A DNA stretch of 13,044 nt from Verrucomicrobiota bacterium (GCA_030619095.1 JAUXCB010000010.1:1-13044); one strand, 5' to 3'; counted from the first letter of the stretch, positions 1-7,832 are shown. Notes: generated by a model not told the origin, from the sequence alone. Numbers and translations: made by a program.

Positions 1-77
1 AACGAAATTCCAAGAAAAACAGGCAGAAACAGGATGAACCCGACCAGGGAAACCGCAATGTCGAATACTCTTTTCAT
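1..77 (-). CDS. Polyprenyl-phosphate sugar-1-phosphate transferase, N-terminal fragment
   Basis: Only the first 25 codons are in the window; the gene continues beyond base 1. The reading starts with ATG at 77-75 and gives MKRVFDIAVSLVGFILFLPV followed by FLGIS. A short MKR-F-D start followed at once by a hydrophobic membrane segment is the classic N-terminus of the bacterial sugar transferase family (PglC, WcaJ, WbaP C-terminal domain). These inner-membrane enzymes move a sugar-1-phosphate from a UDP-sugar to undecaprenyl phosphate and so prime repeat-unit synthesis. A GGGAG ribosome site lies about 7 bases upstream of the ATG, and the start is 25 bases after the epimerase stop, so it is the next gene of the same operon. 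In related loci an SDR of the type found upstream often sits beside such a transferase. Sugar specificity cannot be read from this fragment. Confidence 0.8.
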   Translation of the reverse strand, partial: MKRVFDIAVSLVGFILFLPVFLGIS

Positions 78-102
78 AACAATCTCCCAGAACCCACCCC
101 AC

Positions 103-1032
103 TCATCGGCGCAGGTAATCCCTGACGGTTTGGGCAATTCCCTCCTCTAGTGTGAAAGGAGGATTCCAACCCAATGTTTTTTTCGTGTGCGAGATATCCA
201 GTTGCAGCGAACTGCACAGCCGGGCGATTTCACCCGATCGTCCGATCAGACGCGCTGCCATACGGAGCCCTGCGACGGGCACAGGGTACAACCGGGCCGA
301 CTTGCCCATTTCCCCAGCAAGCATCCGGAGTAGTTCCGGCGTTGAAACGTCGCGGTCATCCGACACCAGGAAGGTCTGTCCTGCAGCCGAAGGGTGTGTC
401 AGGCAGCGTAGAATTAATTCACACAGATTGCCGACGAATACCGGGCTGCGTAAATTGTGAACGGCTCCGAGCGGCAACGGGATACCGGATCCGGCCAGTT
501 TCATCAGGCGAAGGAAGTTGGCCCCCACGCCCGGCCCGTATACCAGCGGCGGACGAATAACAATTCGTTCCATTTCGGTCTCGGCACAGATCTTCGCCAA
601 CTCCTGCTCGGCTTCATATTTGGAAAAGCCATATGCGTCGTGCGGGTTCGGCTTGTCATCCGGCGAAAACGGAGTGTTCCCTGAAGTCAGGCCATGAACC
701 GCGATGGAACTGATGAAAATAAAACGGGAGACCCCAGCCGCTGCCGCCTGACGCGCCAAATTCATGGTTCCCTCCACATTTACCTTCTGGAACTCAGCCA
801 TCGGATCTACAGATGCGTCGTTCAGCATATGAACCCGTGCCGCCACATGCACCACAACATCTCGACCCTGCAGGGCATCCGACCAGTCCGTCGTTCCGCT
901 GATTGAACCGATCGCCACCATACCAGGAGCCGAGGTGCGCACGGTCGGCAGAAAATCGACGCCGGCTTGTTCGAGCAAGCGGCACAAATGACCGCCGACG
1001 AACCCGTTTGACCCTGTCACTAAAACTTTCAA
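103..1032 (-). CDS. NAD-dependent SDR-family nucleotide-sugar epimerase/dehydrogenase (WbpV-like)
   Basis: This is a 309-residue extended short-chain dehydrogenase. The Rossmann motif GSNGFVG is at residues 7-13, the catalytic Ser is in FISSI near 108-109, and the YGFSK (YxxxK) pair is Tyr134 and Lys138. The stretches VVHVAARVH and RPPLVYGPGV are typical of proteins annotated as UDP-glucose 4-epimerase family or WbpV-like UDP-sugar dehydrogenase/epimerase. It probably oxidises or epimerises a UDP-HexNAc used by the adjacent priming transferase; the exact reaction is inference. I chose a TTG start at 1032-1030. The protein homology begins there, GGAGG lies 8 bases upstream, and TTGA overlaps the flippase stop codon, which suggests translational coupling. 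The longer ATG reading from 1275 runs through the flippase coding region in another frame and is not used. Confidence 0.88.
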   Translation of the reverse strand: MKVLVTGSNGFVGGHLCRLLEQAGVDFLPTVRTSAPGMVAIGSISGTTDWSDALQGRDVVVHVAARVHMLNDASVDPMAEFQKVNVEGTMNLARQAAAAGVSRFIFISSIAVHGLTSGNTPFSPDDKPNPHDAYGFSKYEAEQELAKICAETEMERIVIRPPLVYGPGVGANFLRLMKLAGSGIPLPLGAVHNLRSPVFVGNLCELILRCLTHPSAAGQTFLVSDDRDVSTPELLRMLAGEMGKSARLYPVPVAGLRMAARLIGRSGEIARLCSSLQLDISHTKKTLGWNPPFTLEEGIAQTVRDYLRR

Positions 1033-2333
1033 GAAAAACGCCTCCGCACAATGTGAATCCACGCGGTGATTATAAAAAAAGAAACGGAAAATGCGAGTCC
1101 TCCGAAGACCACTCCGGGAAACCCCCAAAAGAAAGCCCCCGCCAAATAAAACAGGCAGGACAATGCGGCGGAGAGTCCGCGAACCGGAATCATCACTCGC
1201 GTACAGGTTCCGCTGTAAACGGACAGAAGCAACTGCTGAGCGATCGCATAGATCCCTCCGCTCAGCAGAATCCATGGAAATGCCCAGAAACCGCCGCTGT
1301 AATGGCGGTCAACCAGCAACGAACAGATCGGCCGGCCGAGCCAAAGGGCACCCCCGAATCCGGCAGCGATCAAACCCAGCAGAAGAAGCGAAACCTTTTC
1401 ATTGATCAGAAGTGTTTCCCGGGTTGCCTCCCGGTCGGTTCCATCCCCGCTCTTTCCGTATAAAACCGGCCCGAGAAGTCCGACCATGAATCTCGAAAAA
1501 TGGATCATTGGAGAATAGGAAATCTGATAGAGCGCAAAATATACCCCCACCTCTTCGAGTGAACAAAACGCCTTCAGAGCCCAGCGATCGACAAACATCT
1601 GCAACCAGAAAAAGAGACCGGCCACCGCCATCGGCCAAAAATATCCGAAAAAATCAGTGGTTCGATCTGCCGGGGTCTCCTCTTTCGACCAGTCAGCCAA
1701 AATACATTTTTGAACCCACCGCCACTCGGAAACAACCAATAGAATGGTTGCGATCAAAAACCCGAGCAAAACCACGCTGGCATCATCCCGCCAGATATAA
1801 ACCAAACCGAATGCGATCAGGAACCGCCCCCACTCCAACGCACACTGATGGGCACTGACAATCTTCCGGTTTCGGGCTCCGGTGTGGAGAGAAATCCCCA
1901 GATTATGAAGTGTTAAGGCCCCTCCAAACAGAATGGCGACCCCCCATAGAAAAGCCGGTCTCGCTCCGAGCCCCAAAGAAAACAGAATCAGGACTGAAAA
2001 AAAAGCCAACACTCCCGACAAAACAGCCACCCCGAGGAAACAGCGTCGAAGCGACCGCCAATACCACTCGGCAGCCCCATCCTGCTGGGCAATCGGAAAA
2101 AAACGGATCACGCCCTCCCCGCCTCCGAACCCAACCGAATAAACCAATCCCAGTGCCATACTGACCGCCAGCGCCAACCGACCGTACTCCGCCGGTGTCA
2201 TCACCGACGTCAACAACCGCACCCCGGCGAAGGTTCCGATCGTCGAAAAAACGACCCCGGTTGCCACCCAAAACGCTTCGCCGCTGAAGTGCTTAAATGA
2301 GGGATGCCGAATGATCTGGATCCATTTTTTCAT
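1029..2333 (-). CDS. Wzx-like polysaccharide flippase (MOP/oligosaccharide flippase family)
   Basis: This is a 434-residue, very hydrophobic protein with roughly eleven or twelve predicted membrane segments separated by short basic loops. Features seen include an N-terminal helix followed by RLLTSVMTPAEYGRLAL and a central segment FFWLQMFVDRWALKAF leading into EEVGVYFALYQIS. These resemble oligosaccharide flippases of the MOP superfamily, where loops of this kind join the membrane helices. The expected role is to flip lipid-linked repeat units across the inner membrane. The family is poorly conserved, so the call rests on topology, these segments and gene context. The start at 2333 begins 10 bases after the GT2 stop, with GGGG just upstream. 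An ATG at 2351 would add six residues and overlap the previous gene by 8 bases; the sequence does not decide clearly. The gene ends in a TTGA overlap with the epimerase. Confidence 0.85.
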   Translation of the reverse strand: MKKWIQIIRHPSFKHFSGEAFWVATGVVFSTIGTFAGVRLLTSVMTPAEYGRLALAVSMALGLVYSVGFGGGEGVIRFFPIAQQDGAAEWYWRSLRRCFLGVAVLSGVLAFFSVLILFSLGLGARPAFLWGVAILFGGALTLHNLGISLHTGARNRKIVSAHQCALEWGRFLIAFGLVYIWRDDASVVLLGFLIATILLVVSEWRWVQKCILADWSKEETPADRTTDFFGYFWPMAVAGLFFWLQMFVDRWALKAFCSLEEVGVYFALYQISYSPMIHFSRFMVGLLGPVLYGKSGDGTDREATRETLLINEKVSLLLLGLIAAGFGGALWLGRPICSLLVDRHYSGGFWAFPWILLSGGIYAIAQQLLLSVYSGTCTRVMIPVRGLSAALSCLFYLAGAFFWGFPGVVFGGLAFSVSFFIITAWIHIVRRRFS

Positions 2334-2343
2334 ATTCGCCCCA

Positions 2344-3171
2344 TTATGCATTGAGAATCTTTCTTGCGGAGCGACGATAAATCCAGCCAGTGATTGTTGG
2401 CGGCAAAATGCGCACGGCGAGCCGGAGCACAGGCCAAATCATCGCGGGGTGAACTCCCTTCAGTTGATAGATCCCCTTCATAAATATCCGGAACTCAACC
2501 CAACCGACCGACAAATTGCGCCGCTGAACCAGCTCGTCGGAAACACGAAAGAGAAGCACCGGCTCGCGCAGGTTGGCCAGAGGAACGTCCTGCGCCACGG
2601 CCCGGAACCAGAGTTCAATATCCTGCCGGAGAGGAAAATCCATATTGTATTTCCCGACCCGCTCAAAAAACTCCCGACGGAAACAGACGGTTGAGTGGGC
2701 AAACGGATTGGCCTTTAGAATGTACTTTCGCATGGCGGGGGTATCGGCTGGATAGGTGCGTAGAAGCCCCCGATTTTCAGGAACATCGCGAAACTCCTGA
2801 ATGCTACTGCCGCACATCAGAATCTCCGGATTCTCCTCCATAAATCCGGTCTGAACCGCCACCCGGTCCGGTAGACAAATATCATCTGCATCCAGACGGA
2901 AAACGAACATCTCATCGTCGAGGGAGCCAATCAGCTCATTGAGAGAAAACGCCAACCCCCGGTTGACCGGATTGCGGATCAGTCGATGAATAGACCCTTT
3001 ATATTCCTGCAGGCAGGCATCCAGCTCCGGAGTCAGCGGCCCGTCGGCGCAGATACAGATTCGAACCTGTTCCTGCGGCACCGTCTGGTTCAGAACCGAC
3101 TCAAGTGCCTCGCGTAGCCAGTCGACCCGATCCTTTGCGTAAACGCTTATAATGAATGCAACGTTACCCAT
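2344..3171 (-). CDS. Glycosyltransferase family 2 (AmsE-like)
   Basis: This is a 275-residue GT-A glycosyltransferase. Its N-terminal nucleotide-binding strand reads VAFIISVYAKDR, followed by an LREALESVLNQT helix near residues 19-30. The metal-binding DADD is at 94-97 in FRLDADDICLPDR, and an acceptor-side acidic motif QDIELW is at 183-188, where the Asp/Glu is the likely catalytic base. The C-terminus has a hydrophobic stretch near WPVLRLAVRILPP that may associate with the membrane. The family transfers a sugar from a nucleotide donor to the growing lipid-linked oligosaccharide on the cytoplasmic face. The start ATG at 3171 overlaps the stop of the upstream GT4 gene by 8 bases and has GAAGG upstream. 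A longer reading to 3477 would run deep into the GT4 gene and lacks family homology, so it was dropped. Donor and linkage are unknown. Confidence 0.9.
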   Translation of the reverse strand: MGNVAFIISVYAKDRVDWLREALESVLNQTVPQEQVRICICADGPLTPELDACLQEYKGSIHRLIRNPVNRGLAFSLNELIGSLDDEMFVFRLDADDICLPDRVAVQTGFMEENPEILMCGSSIQEFRDVPENRGLLRTYPADTPAMRKYILKANPFAHSTVCFRREFFERVGKYNMDFPLRQDIELWFRAVAQDVPLANLREPVLLFRVSDELVQRRNLSVGWVEFRIFMKGIYQLKGVHPAMIWPVLRLAVRILPPTITGWIYRRSARKILNA

Positions 3172-4282
3172 GGTGAGACCCTTCAGAAAGCTCCCCGTAA
3201 ATTTCCTGATACTGTTCCGATGTGGCCTGAGCAGAAAATGTTGTCTCGGCGGCCGCACGCGCCGCAATGCGCAGCCGCTCACTGGATTGGAAACGAATAA
3301 TCTGCCGCGCCATCGCGGGCGCATTCCCATCCTCAAACAGTTGAATACACTCCCCGGCCTCCTCCGCGAGTTCGCCGTGCGGTGGAATGTCGGACAGCAG
3401 ACACGGCAACCCGCAGGCCAGAGCCTCCAACACCGCATTGGGGAATCCTTCCGCATGAGAGGCCGAGATAAAGCCATCTGCCGCCCTTAAAAAATCGGAC
3501 ACATTCTCCACCCGACCTGCAAAAACGATCTGCTTGCATCCTTCCGCCGCCCGGCGGCACTCCGCTTCCTGCGGGCCGCTACCCAGAAAGACCAGCCGAG
3601 CCTTCGGCAGGGAGGCTTCACGGAAGGCGTGAATCACCGCCAGCGGATCTTTGCGCTCCGACAAATGCCCCACACTGACCCAGACAGGCTCATCCTCCGC
3701 AAAACCCAGCTTGTCCCGCAAGGCGGAACGCTCCTGCGCCGGGACGGGAGTAAAAACCGCAGTCTCCACTCCATTGCAAATGGTTCGCGCACGAATACCA
3801 AAACAGTCCGTCAGATTATGGGCAACCGCACCAGATACACCTACCGGTGCGGCGATGCGGCGCAGGGCGCGAGTATGCGACCCAGCCATCCAGTATCCAC
3901 GAACGGTGCCGTACGTCATCGGATAGTCCAACTGCGGAAAATTTCGGACACTGCAAACGCTCATCCATTCGCGGCGAAGCGCCGCCGCCAGCGAGTCGGC
4001 CCGAAACCCCTGAGTATGAAGAAGACCGACCCGCTCCGCCCGTAACAGACACCGCAGTTTCCGCCGCCCCATCAAAAGGCCTTCTACCCTTGAAAGGCTC
4101 AAGCTATGAATTGGAATGCCCTCCTGCTCAAACAGCGGCTTCACCGAATCGTCCGGCTCCGGCGACAAAGTGATCACTCGTGGGTCAAAGCGCTCCCGAT
4201 CCAGATGCCGGATGATGCTGCGCAATTGGTTATTGGGCCCGCAACGCTTCAGCGTCGATACAACATAGGCAATGCGGATCAT
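3164..4282 (-). CDS. Glycosyltransferase family 4 (second of two)
   Basis: This is a 372-residue GT-B enzyme. The N-terminal domain starts IRIAYVVSTL with the acceptor-side loop GPNNQL at 15-20. The linker to the donor domain reads ICNGVETAVFTP near 168-179. The donor domain has the phosphate-binding SVGHLSERKD near 203-212, with Arg210 and Lys211, and the retaining GT4 motif E-x7-E at Glu278 and Glu286 in AEGFPNAVLEALACGLP. It probably adds a sugar to the repeat unit in the cytoplasm. The ATG at 4282 overlaps the stop of the preceding gene as ATGA, and GGAGG lies about 8 bases upstream, so translation is probably coupled. It overlaps the following GT2 start by 8 bases. It lacks any signal peptide or strong membrane segment. 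Donor and acceptor sugars are unknown. Confidence 0.92.
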   Translation of the reverse strand: MIRIAYVVSTLKRCGPNNQLRSIIRHLDRERFDPRVITLSPEPDDSVKPLFEQEGIPIHSLSLSRVEGLLMGRRKLRCLLRAERVGLLHTQGFRADSLAAALRREWMSVCSVRNFPQLDYPMTYGTVRGYWMAGSHTRALRRIAAPVGVSGAVAHNLTDCFGIRARTICNGVETAVFTPVPAQERSALRDKLGFAEDEPVWVSVGHLSERKDPLAVIHAFREASLPKARLVFLGSGPQEAECRRAAEGCKQIVFAGRVENVSDFLRAADGFISASHAEGFPNAVLEALACGLPCLLSDIPPHGELAEEAGECIQLFEDGNAPAMARQIIRFQSSERLRIAARAAAETTFSAQATSEQYQEIYGELSEGSHHG

Positions 4283-5475
4283 GCGCCACCCTCCAATGCG
4301 CGGCGATAAATCGCCTCGACCCGCTCCACATAGGCGGGAATTCCAAACTTTGTTTCCGCAGTTTGAGAGGCCGCATCCACCAGGCGATCCACCAGTCCCG
4401 AGTCAGTGAAAATTCGGCTTAGCGCAGCAGCCAGTGCTCTGGAATCATCCGGTTCTATCAACAGGCCATCGACATGGTCGGTCAGAATCTCAGGAATTCC
4501 GCCGACGCGGGCGGCCACCACCGGAACGCCTGCGAGCATTCCTTCGACCACCACACGTCCGAAGGGCTCCTCTCTTGAGGGAACGACCAAAACAGATGAT
4601 GCCGCAGCCAAATTCAACGCGTTCTGCCGCCAACCGGCGAACACAACCCGATCTTGTATCTGACAGGCACACGCCTGCTTCTGCAAGCGCTTTTGTTCCT
4701 TGCCATCACCGATGAGCAACAGGTGCAGGGCGGGGAACCTTTCCGAGAGTGCGGCCACCGCCTCAATCAACAGATCCTGCCCCTTGATCGGGATCAACCG
4801 ACCCATACAACAGACCACCGGGGCGCCGCGCGGGATCCCAAACTCAGACTCTAGATCAACCGGATCGGACGAATGAGCCTGAACCGCGTTGTGAACCACG
4901 GTCACCTTGCCCGGGTCCAGTCCCTTGCCGCTCCACCAGATGCGGGTTGCACCAGAATTTGCGATAAACGCGGCCACCTGTTCATTGGCTTTACGGGCGG
5001 CGGATGCCGTGAACCCTTTCCCGGAATTGGAGCGCAGGTGACTGACCACTGGAACCTGCTGTGCCTGTGCGGCGGAAACCGCAAACCCGTCGCGATCGAT
5101 CTGAACATTCGTAACCAGCAGGTCGGCCTGTTCATCCCGAATCAATGCGGCCAGACCGCGTGCGGTTTTCCAGTGAACCATCCGGTCGAACAGCGGTCGC
5201 AGCACGGGCAGAATCCTTTCGATCCCGCACTGCACAACCCGCAGGCAAAGGCGAAGCGGGTCGCGGGCCGGAGCATAAAGAGGGTCTTTCAGCAGGACAA
5301 CCGGGATGCCCAGTGCCTCAATTTTTTCAATAAAAAGTGTCCGGTTTAGAAAGCAGACCACCGGCCGATACCGAGTGCGATCCATCGCCACCAGATACTG
5401 GTACAAGCTGACAAACGAGCCCCCGCCCTGAGTTCCCGTCTCCAAAAAAAGAATGGTTTTCTGCTGATGTTCCAT
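4279..5475 (-). CDS. Glycosyltransferase family 4 (first of two)
   Basis: This is a 398-residue GT-B glycosyltransferase and the first polysaccharide gene after gatA. Its N-terminal domain begins KTILFLETGTQGGGSFVSLY, with a glycine-rich loop at about 15-20. The donor domain starts near VVCCMGRLIPIKG, where the Arg and Lys bind the donor phosphates. The E-x7-E motif is Glu303 and Glu311 in EEPFGRVVVEGM, followed by AGVPVVAARVGGIPEI, typical of GT4 enzymes. It transfers a nucleotide-activated sugar with retention of configuration. The ATG at 5475 lies 10 bases after the gatA stop. No clear ribosome site is visible, so it may rely on coupling to gatA translation. A longer frame reaching 5631 lies inside gatA and carries no homology. 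The gene ends in an ATGA overlap with the next GT4 gene. Confidence 0.9.
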   Translation of the reverse strand: MEHQQKTILFLETGTQGGGSFVSLYQYLVAMDRTRYRPVVCFLNRTLFIEKIEALGIPVVLLKDPLYAPARDPLRLCLRVVQCGIERILPVLRPLFDRMVHWKTARGLAALIRDEQADLLVTNVQIDRDGFAVSAAQAQQVPVVSHLRSNSGKGFTASAARKANEQVAAFIANSGATRIWWSGKGLDPGKVTVVHNAVQAHSSDPVDLESEFGIPRGAPVVCCMGRLIPIKGQDLLIEAVAALSERFPALHLLLIGDGKEQKRLQKQACACQIQDRVVFAGWRQNALNLAAASSVLVVPSREEPFGRVVVEGMLAGVPVVAARVGGIPEILTDHVDGLLIEPDDSRALAAALSRIFTDSGLVDRLVDAASQTAETKFGIPAYVERVEAIYRRALEGGA

Positions 5476-5485
5476 GCTGAACCCG

Positions 5486-6955
5486 TTACATGTTTCGGCT
5501 AAATATTGGCTTCTGTTTATGCCAACCGGTGGTTTGCTCGTACGCATGGCCGACCTTGAGAATATTCTCTTCTCTGAAAGAATCCCCCAGGATCTGCAAG
5601 CCAATCGGCAGGCCGTCCGATGAAAATCCACACGGAAGACTTAGCCCGCAAATCCCCGAAAGGTTGATCGGGGTGGTCAGAATATCGTCGAGATACATCT
5701 TGAGCGGATCATCGCTCTTCGAGCCGATCTTGTAGGCCGGGGTCGGCGTACACGGCGCGAGAATCGCATCGCACACCTTGAAGGCCTCTGAAAAATCATT
5801 TCGGATCAGGGTACGAACCTTCTGAGCTCGCAGATAGTAGGCATCGTAGTACCCGCTGGAAAGCACGTAGGTACCCAGAATGATGCGGCGCTTCACTTCG
5901 GGGCCGAAGCCGGCGGAGCGGGTTCGGCCGTACAGCTCGACCGGGTCTTTGCCATTCAACCGCATGCCGTAGCGAATTCCATCGAAGCGCGCGAGGTTGG
6001 CGGAGGCCTCTGCGGTGGCAATGATGTAGTACACGGCAATCGCATATTTTGAATGCGGCAGGCTGACATCGACGATCTCCGCACCGAGACCCTTGCAGTG
6101 TTCAACCGCATCGCGAACCGCTTTCTCAACCTCCGGATCCATCCCTTCCACAAAGTATTCTTTCGGCAGACCGAGCTTCATGCCGGCAAGGCTATGATTC
6201 TCCCCGAGCATTTTCCCAAAGCTCGGGATGTCGACATCAACAGAGGTGGAATCCTTTTCATCATGCCCGGAAATTGCTTCGAGCAGAAGAGCGGAATCCT
6301 TGACCGTTTTAGTCAGCGGGCCAATCTGGTCGAGTGAAGAGGCAAAGGCAGTCAGGCCGTAGCGTGACACCCTGCCATAGGTGGGTTTTAGACCGACACA
6401 GCCACAAAAAGCGGCTGGCTGTCGGATGGAACCGCCGGTATCCGATCCGAGCGCGGCGACCGCTTCGTCGGCGGCGACGCAGGCGGCAGATCCGCCGGAA
6501 GAACCGCCCGGCACGCGCTGTGCATCCCAGGGATTGGTGGTTCTGCCAAGGGCGGAGTTTTCCGTGCTCGAACCCATCGCAAATTCATCCATGTTGACAC
6601 GACCGAGCAGAATGGCACCTGCCTCGCGGAGCTTGGCAATCACGGTCGCATCATATGGCGCGGTGTAGCCATCGAGGATTTTCGACGCACAGGTGCAGGG
6701 TTGTCCCTTGACGTTGAGCAAATCTTTGATCGCAATCGGAACCCCTTGAAGGAGACCTGTTTTCCCTTTCGCCCGTTCAGCATCTGCCTCCCGCGCGGCG
6801 GCCCATGCTGAATTGCGATCCAGTGTCAGGTACGCGCCGACCTGTCCGTCGCGCGCGTCGATTGCCGCGAGCACATCCGTGACAATATCCACCGAGGTGC
6901 ACTCGCCCTCGGCCAGCATACCCATCAGCTCAGTAATTGTTTTTGTACTTAGCAT
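5486..6955 (-). CDS. gatA: Glu-tRNA(Gln)/Asp-tRNA(Asn) amidotransferase subunit A
   Basis: GatA is the glutaminase subunit of the GatCAB complex, which converts misacylated Glu-tRNA(Gln) and/or Asp-tRNA(Asn) to the amide form in the cytoplasm. It belongs to the amidase signature family. The catalytic Lys is Lys77 in GVPIAIKDLL, the cis-Ser is Ser152 in PGGSSGGSAA, and the nucleophile is Ser176 in SDTGGSIRQP. These positions are each two lower than the Lys79/Ser154/Ser178 known for the Staphylococcus enzyme, which favours the start at 6955 (489 residues, normal length). An upstream in-frame ATG at 7000 would add 15 residues (MRNIKQGTEEFRSEE) that do not look like GatA and lie in a GAA-rich, repeat-like stretch. 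Neither start has a strong ribosome site. gatC is just upstream; gatB is not in the window. Confidence 0.97.
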   Translation of the reverse strand: MLSTKTITELMGMLAEGECTSVDIVTDVLAAIDARDGQVGAYLTLDRNSAWAAAREADAERAKGKTGLLQGVPIAIKDLLNVKGQPCTCASKILDGYTAPYDATVIAKLREAGAILLGRVNMDEFAMGSSTENSALGRTTNPWDAQRVPGGSSGGSAACVAADEAVAALGSDTGGSIRQPAAFCGCVGLKPTYGRVSRYGLTAFASSLDQIGPLTKTVKDSALLLEAISGHDEKDSTSVDVDIPSFGKMLGENHSLAGMKLGLPKEYFVEGMDPEVEKAVRDAVEHCKGLGAEIVDVSLPHSKYAIAVYYIIATAEASANLARFDGIRYGMRLNGKDPVELYGRTRSAGFGPEVKRRIILGTYVLSSGYYDAYYLRAQKVRTLIRNDFSEAFKVCDAILAPCTPTPAYKIGSKSDDPLKMYLDDILTTPINLSGICGLSLPCGFSSDGLPIGLQILGDSFREENILKVGHAYEQTTGWHKQKPIFSRNM

Positions 6956-7003
6956 TTCTTCACTTCTGAATTCTTCAGTTCCTTGTTTGATATTCCTCAT
7001 TTC

Positions 7004-7300
7004 CTAAAACTGCTCATTGATTTTGGGGACGAGAATCTGTCCGTCGCGGGCGGCGGGGGCATTGCCGATCACGAGATCGTTTGCGAGAGACGCACTCGGC
7101 TCGTCAGAGCGCAGCACATTGACCCTCGGCGCGGCATGCGCGGTCGGCTCCACAGTTGAAACATCCAGTTCATTGAGCTGCTCGACATACTCGAGCACCT
7201 GATCGAGCTGCCCCTGGAACAGCTCTGTTTCTTCATCCGTCAACTCAATCCGCGCGAGATTGGCAACGTAGGAAACATCCATATGGGTTGTATCTCTCAT
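7004..7300 (-). CDS. gatC: Glu-tRNA(Gln)/Asp-tRNA(Asn) amidotransferase subunit C
   Basis: This 98-residue protein matches GatC along its whole length. It has VSYVANLARIELTDEE near the N-terminus, then LDQVLEYVEQLNELDVSTVEPTAHAAP as a helix and linker, then NVLRSDEP, and finally NAPAARDGQILVPKI. GatC wraps around the GatA/GatB interface and stabilises the complex; it has no catalytic site of its own. The start at 7300 is preceded by GGAG at a good distance of 6 bases. The adjacent ATG at 7303 is only 3 bases from that site, and a further ATG lies at 7282. The frame remains open up to 7366, but that upstream part is not GatC-like and would cross the candidate promoter. It is the first gene of the operon; the stop TAG sits 48 bases before the preferred gatA start. 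Confidence 0.95.
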   Translation of the reverse strand: MRDTTHMDVSYVANLARIELTDEETELFQGQLDQVLEYVEQLNELDVSTVEPTAHAAPRVNVLRSDEPSASLANDLVIGNAPAARDGQILVPKINEQF

Positions 7301-7321
7301 CATTTTCTCCAAGAAAATTGC

Positions 7322-7350
7322 ACTATAAACAGGCCGCCCGAGTGGAGCAA
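7322..7350 (-). promoter_or_regulatory. Candidate sigma70-type promoter of the gatC operon
   Basis: On the minus strand, TTGCTC (7350-7345) and TATAGT (7327-7322) are separated by 17 bases. The -10 box matches TATAAT at five of six positions and the -35 box matches only the TTG. It ends 19 bases before the gatC ATG. It is the only plausible box pair I found between the upstream pseudogene and gatC, and it is not confirmed. Confidence 0.4.
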
Positions 7351-7358
7351 GCGCCCGT

Positions 7359-7377
7359 TTTTCCAATGTCTGAAAAA
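7359..7377. repeat. Degenerate copy of the TTTTCCAA-nnn-TTGGAAAA palindrome
   Basis: TTTTCCAA-TGT-CTGAAAAA: the left arm is perfect, the right arm has two mismatches, and the loop is three bases. It belongs with the palindromes at 8031, 8054 and 9783. It lies just upstream of the candidate gatC promoter. Confidence 0.45.
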
Positions 7378-7452
7378 GTAGGCTGGGGAAAATCCAATTC
7401 TGTGGAGGATTCTCCTACATTCAACACGGAACCTTTGCCTCTGCACTGGGTC

Positions 7453-7722
7453 TCAGGTGCCAGTGACACGGACTAAATATTCTTTGGGAACGTCGGAGGT
7501 TTCGCCGATGATTTTTTTGGCGATGCGTCCGTCCTGCGTCTGCTGTCGTTTTTTTCCCTCTTCGGAGAGTTCAATCTGCGCGTCCGGGGAAATTTTGGTT
7601 CCCAGTTCGCTGATGCGTTCGCCATCGACGAAGACGAGGCCGCGTTCGATGTAGCGATCGGCTTCGCGGCGCGAGCACATTCCGCGATGGGCCATAATTT
7701 GGGATAGTCGTTCTAGTTGCAT
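7453..7722 (-). pseudogene. Broken RsuA/RluF-family pseudouridine synthase (S4 domain plus a core remnant)
   Basis: The 89-codon frame from ATG 7722 starts with a well-conserved S4 RNA-binding domain (LERLSQIMAHRGMCSRREAD, then YIERGLVFVDGERISELG) as found at the N-terminus of RsuA/RluF-type rRNA pseudouridine synthases. At residue 61-62 (about base 7539) it jumps to TQDGRIAKKIIGETSDVPKE and YLVRVTG, a segment that in the family lies just after the catalytic GRLD-x-DSxGLL motif. The catalytic Asp region and about 80 residues are therefore missing, and the protein ends at TGA 7453, well before the family's C-terminal EGKKRQIRRM segment. The junction is in frame, so a small S4 protein could still be made, but it cannot be an active synthase. 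No good ribosome site precedes the ATG. Downstream of the stop is repeat-like sequence. It is a deletion remnant. Confidence 0.8.
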
Positions 7723-7740
7723 GGGGAAGGATTTTAACCA

Positions 7741-7766
7741 TCCGCCGTCGCTAAAGCTATGGCGAA
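7741..7766 (-). repeat. Fragment of the FAKATADR-type dispersed repeat
   Basis: Read on the minus strand, it contains TTCGCCATAGCTTTAG followed by CGACGGCGGA. This resembles the copy at 9727-9760 (TTTGCCAAGGCTACGGCGGA) with a few inserted bases. It is the most diverged of three copies. Confidence 0.4.
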
Positions 7767-7832
7767 CAGGCAGAAAACCGTAGAAGCAGAGCACAGCTCG
7801 CTTCACGGCAAGCACAGAAGAAGAGTTTTGAC

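Noticed and set aside
1033..1275. N-terminal extension of the epimerase frame up to an ATG at 1275
   Set aside because: It runs through the flippase gene in another frame, has no SDR homology, and the Rossmann motif begins right after the TTG at 1032 with a good ribosome site.
3172..3477. N-terminal extension of the GT2 frame
   Set aside because: It overlaps the well-supported GT4 gene, is Arg/Pro-rich and lacks homology; the GT2 fold starts at the ATG at 3171.
5476..5631. N-terminal extension of the first GT4 gene
   Set aside because: It lies inside the gatA C-terminal coding region; the GT4 fold starts just after the ATG at 5475.
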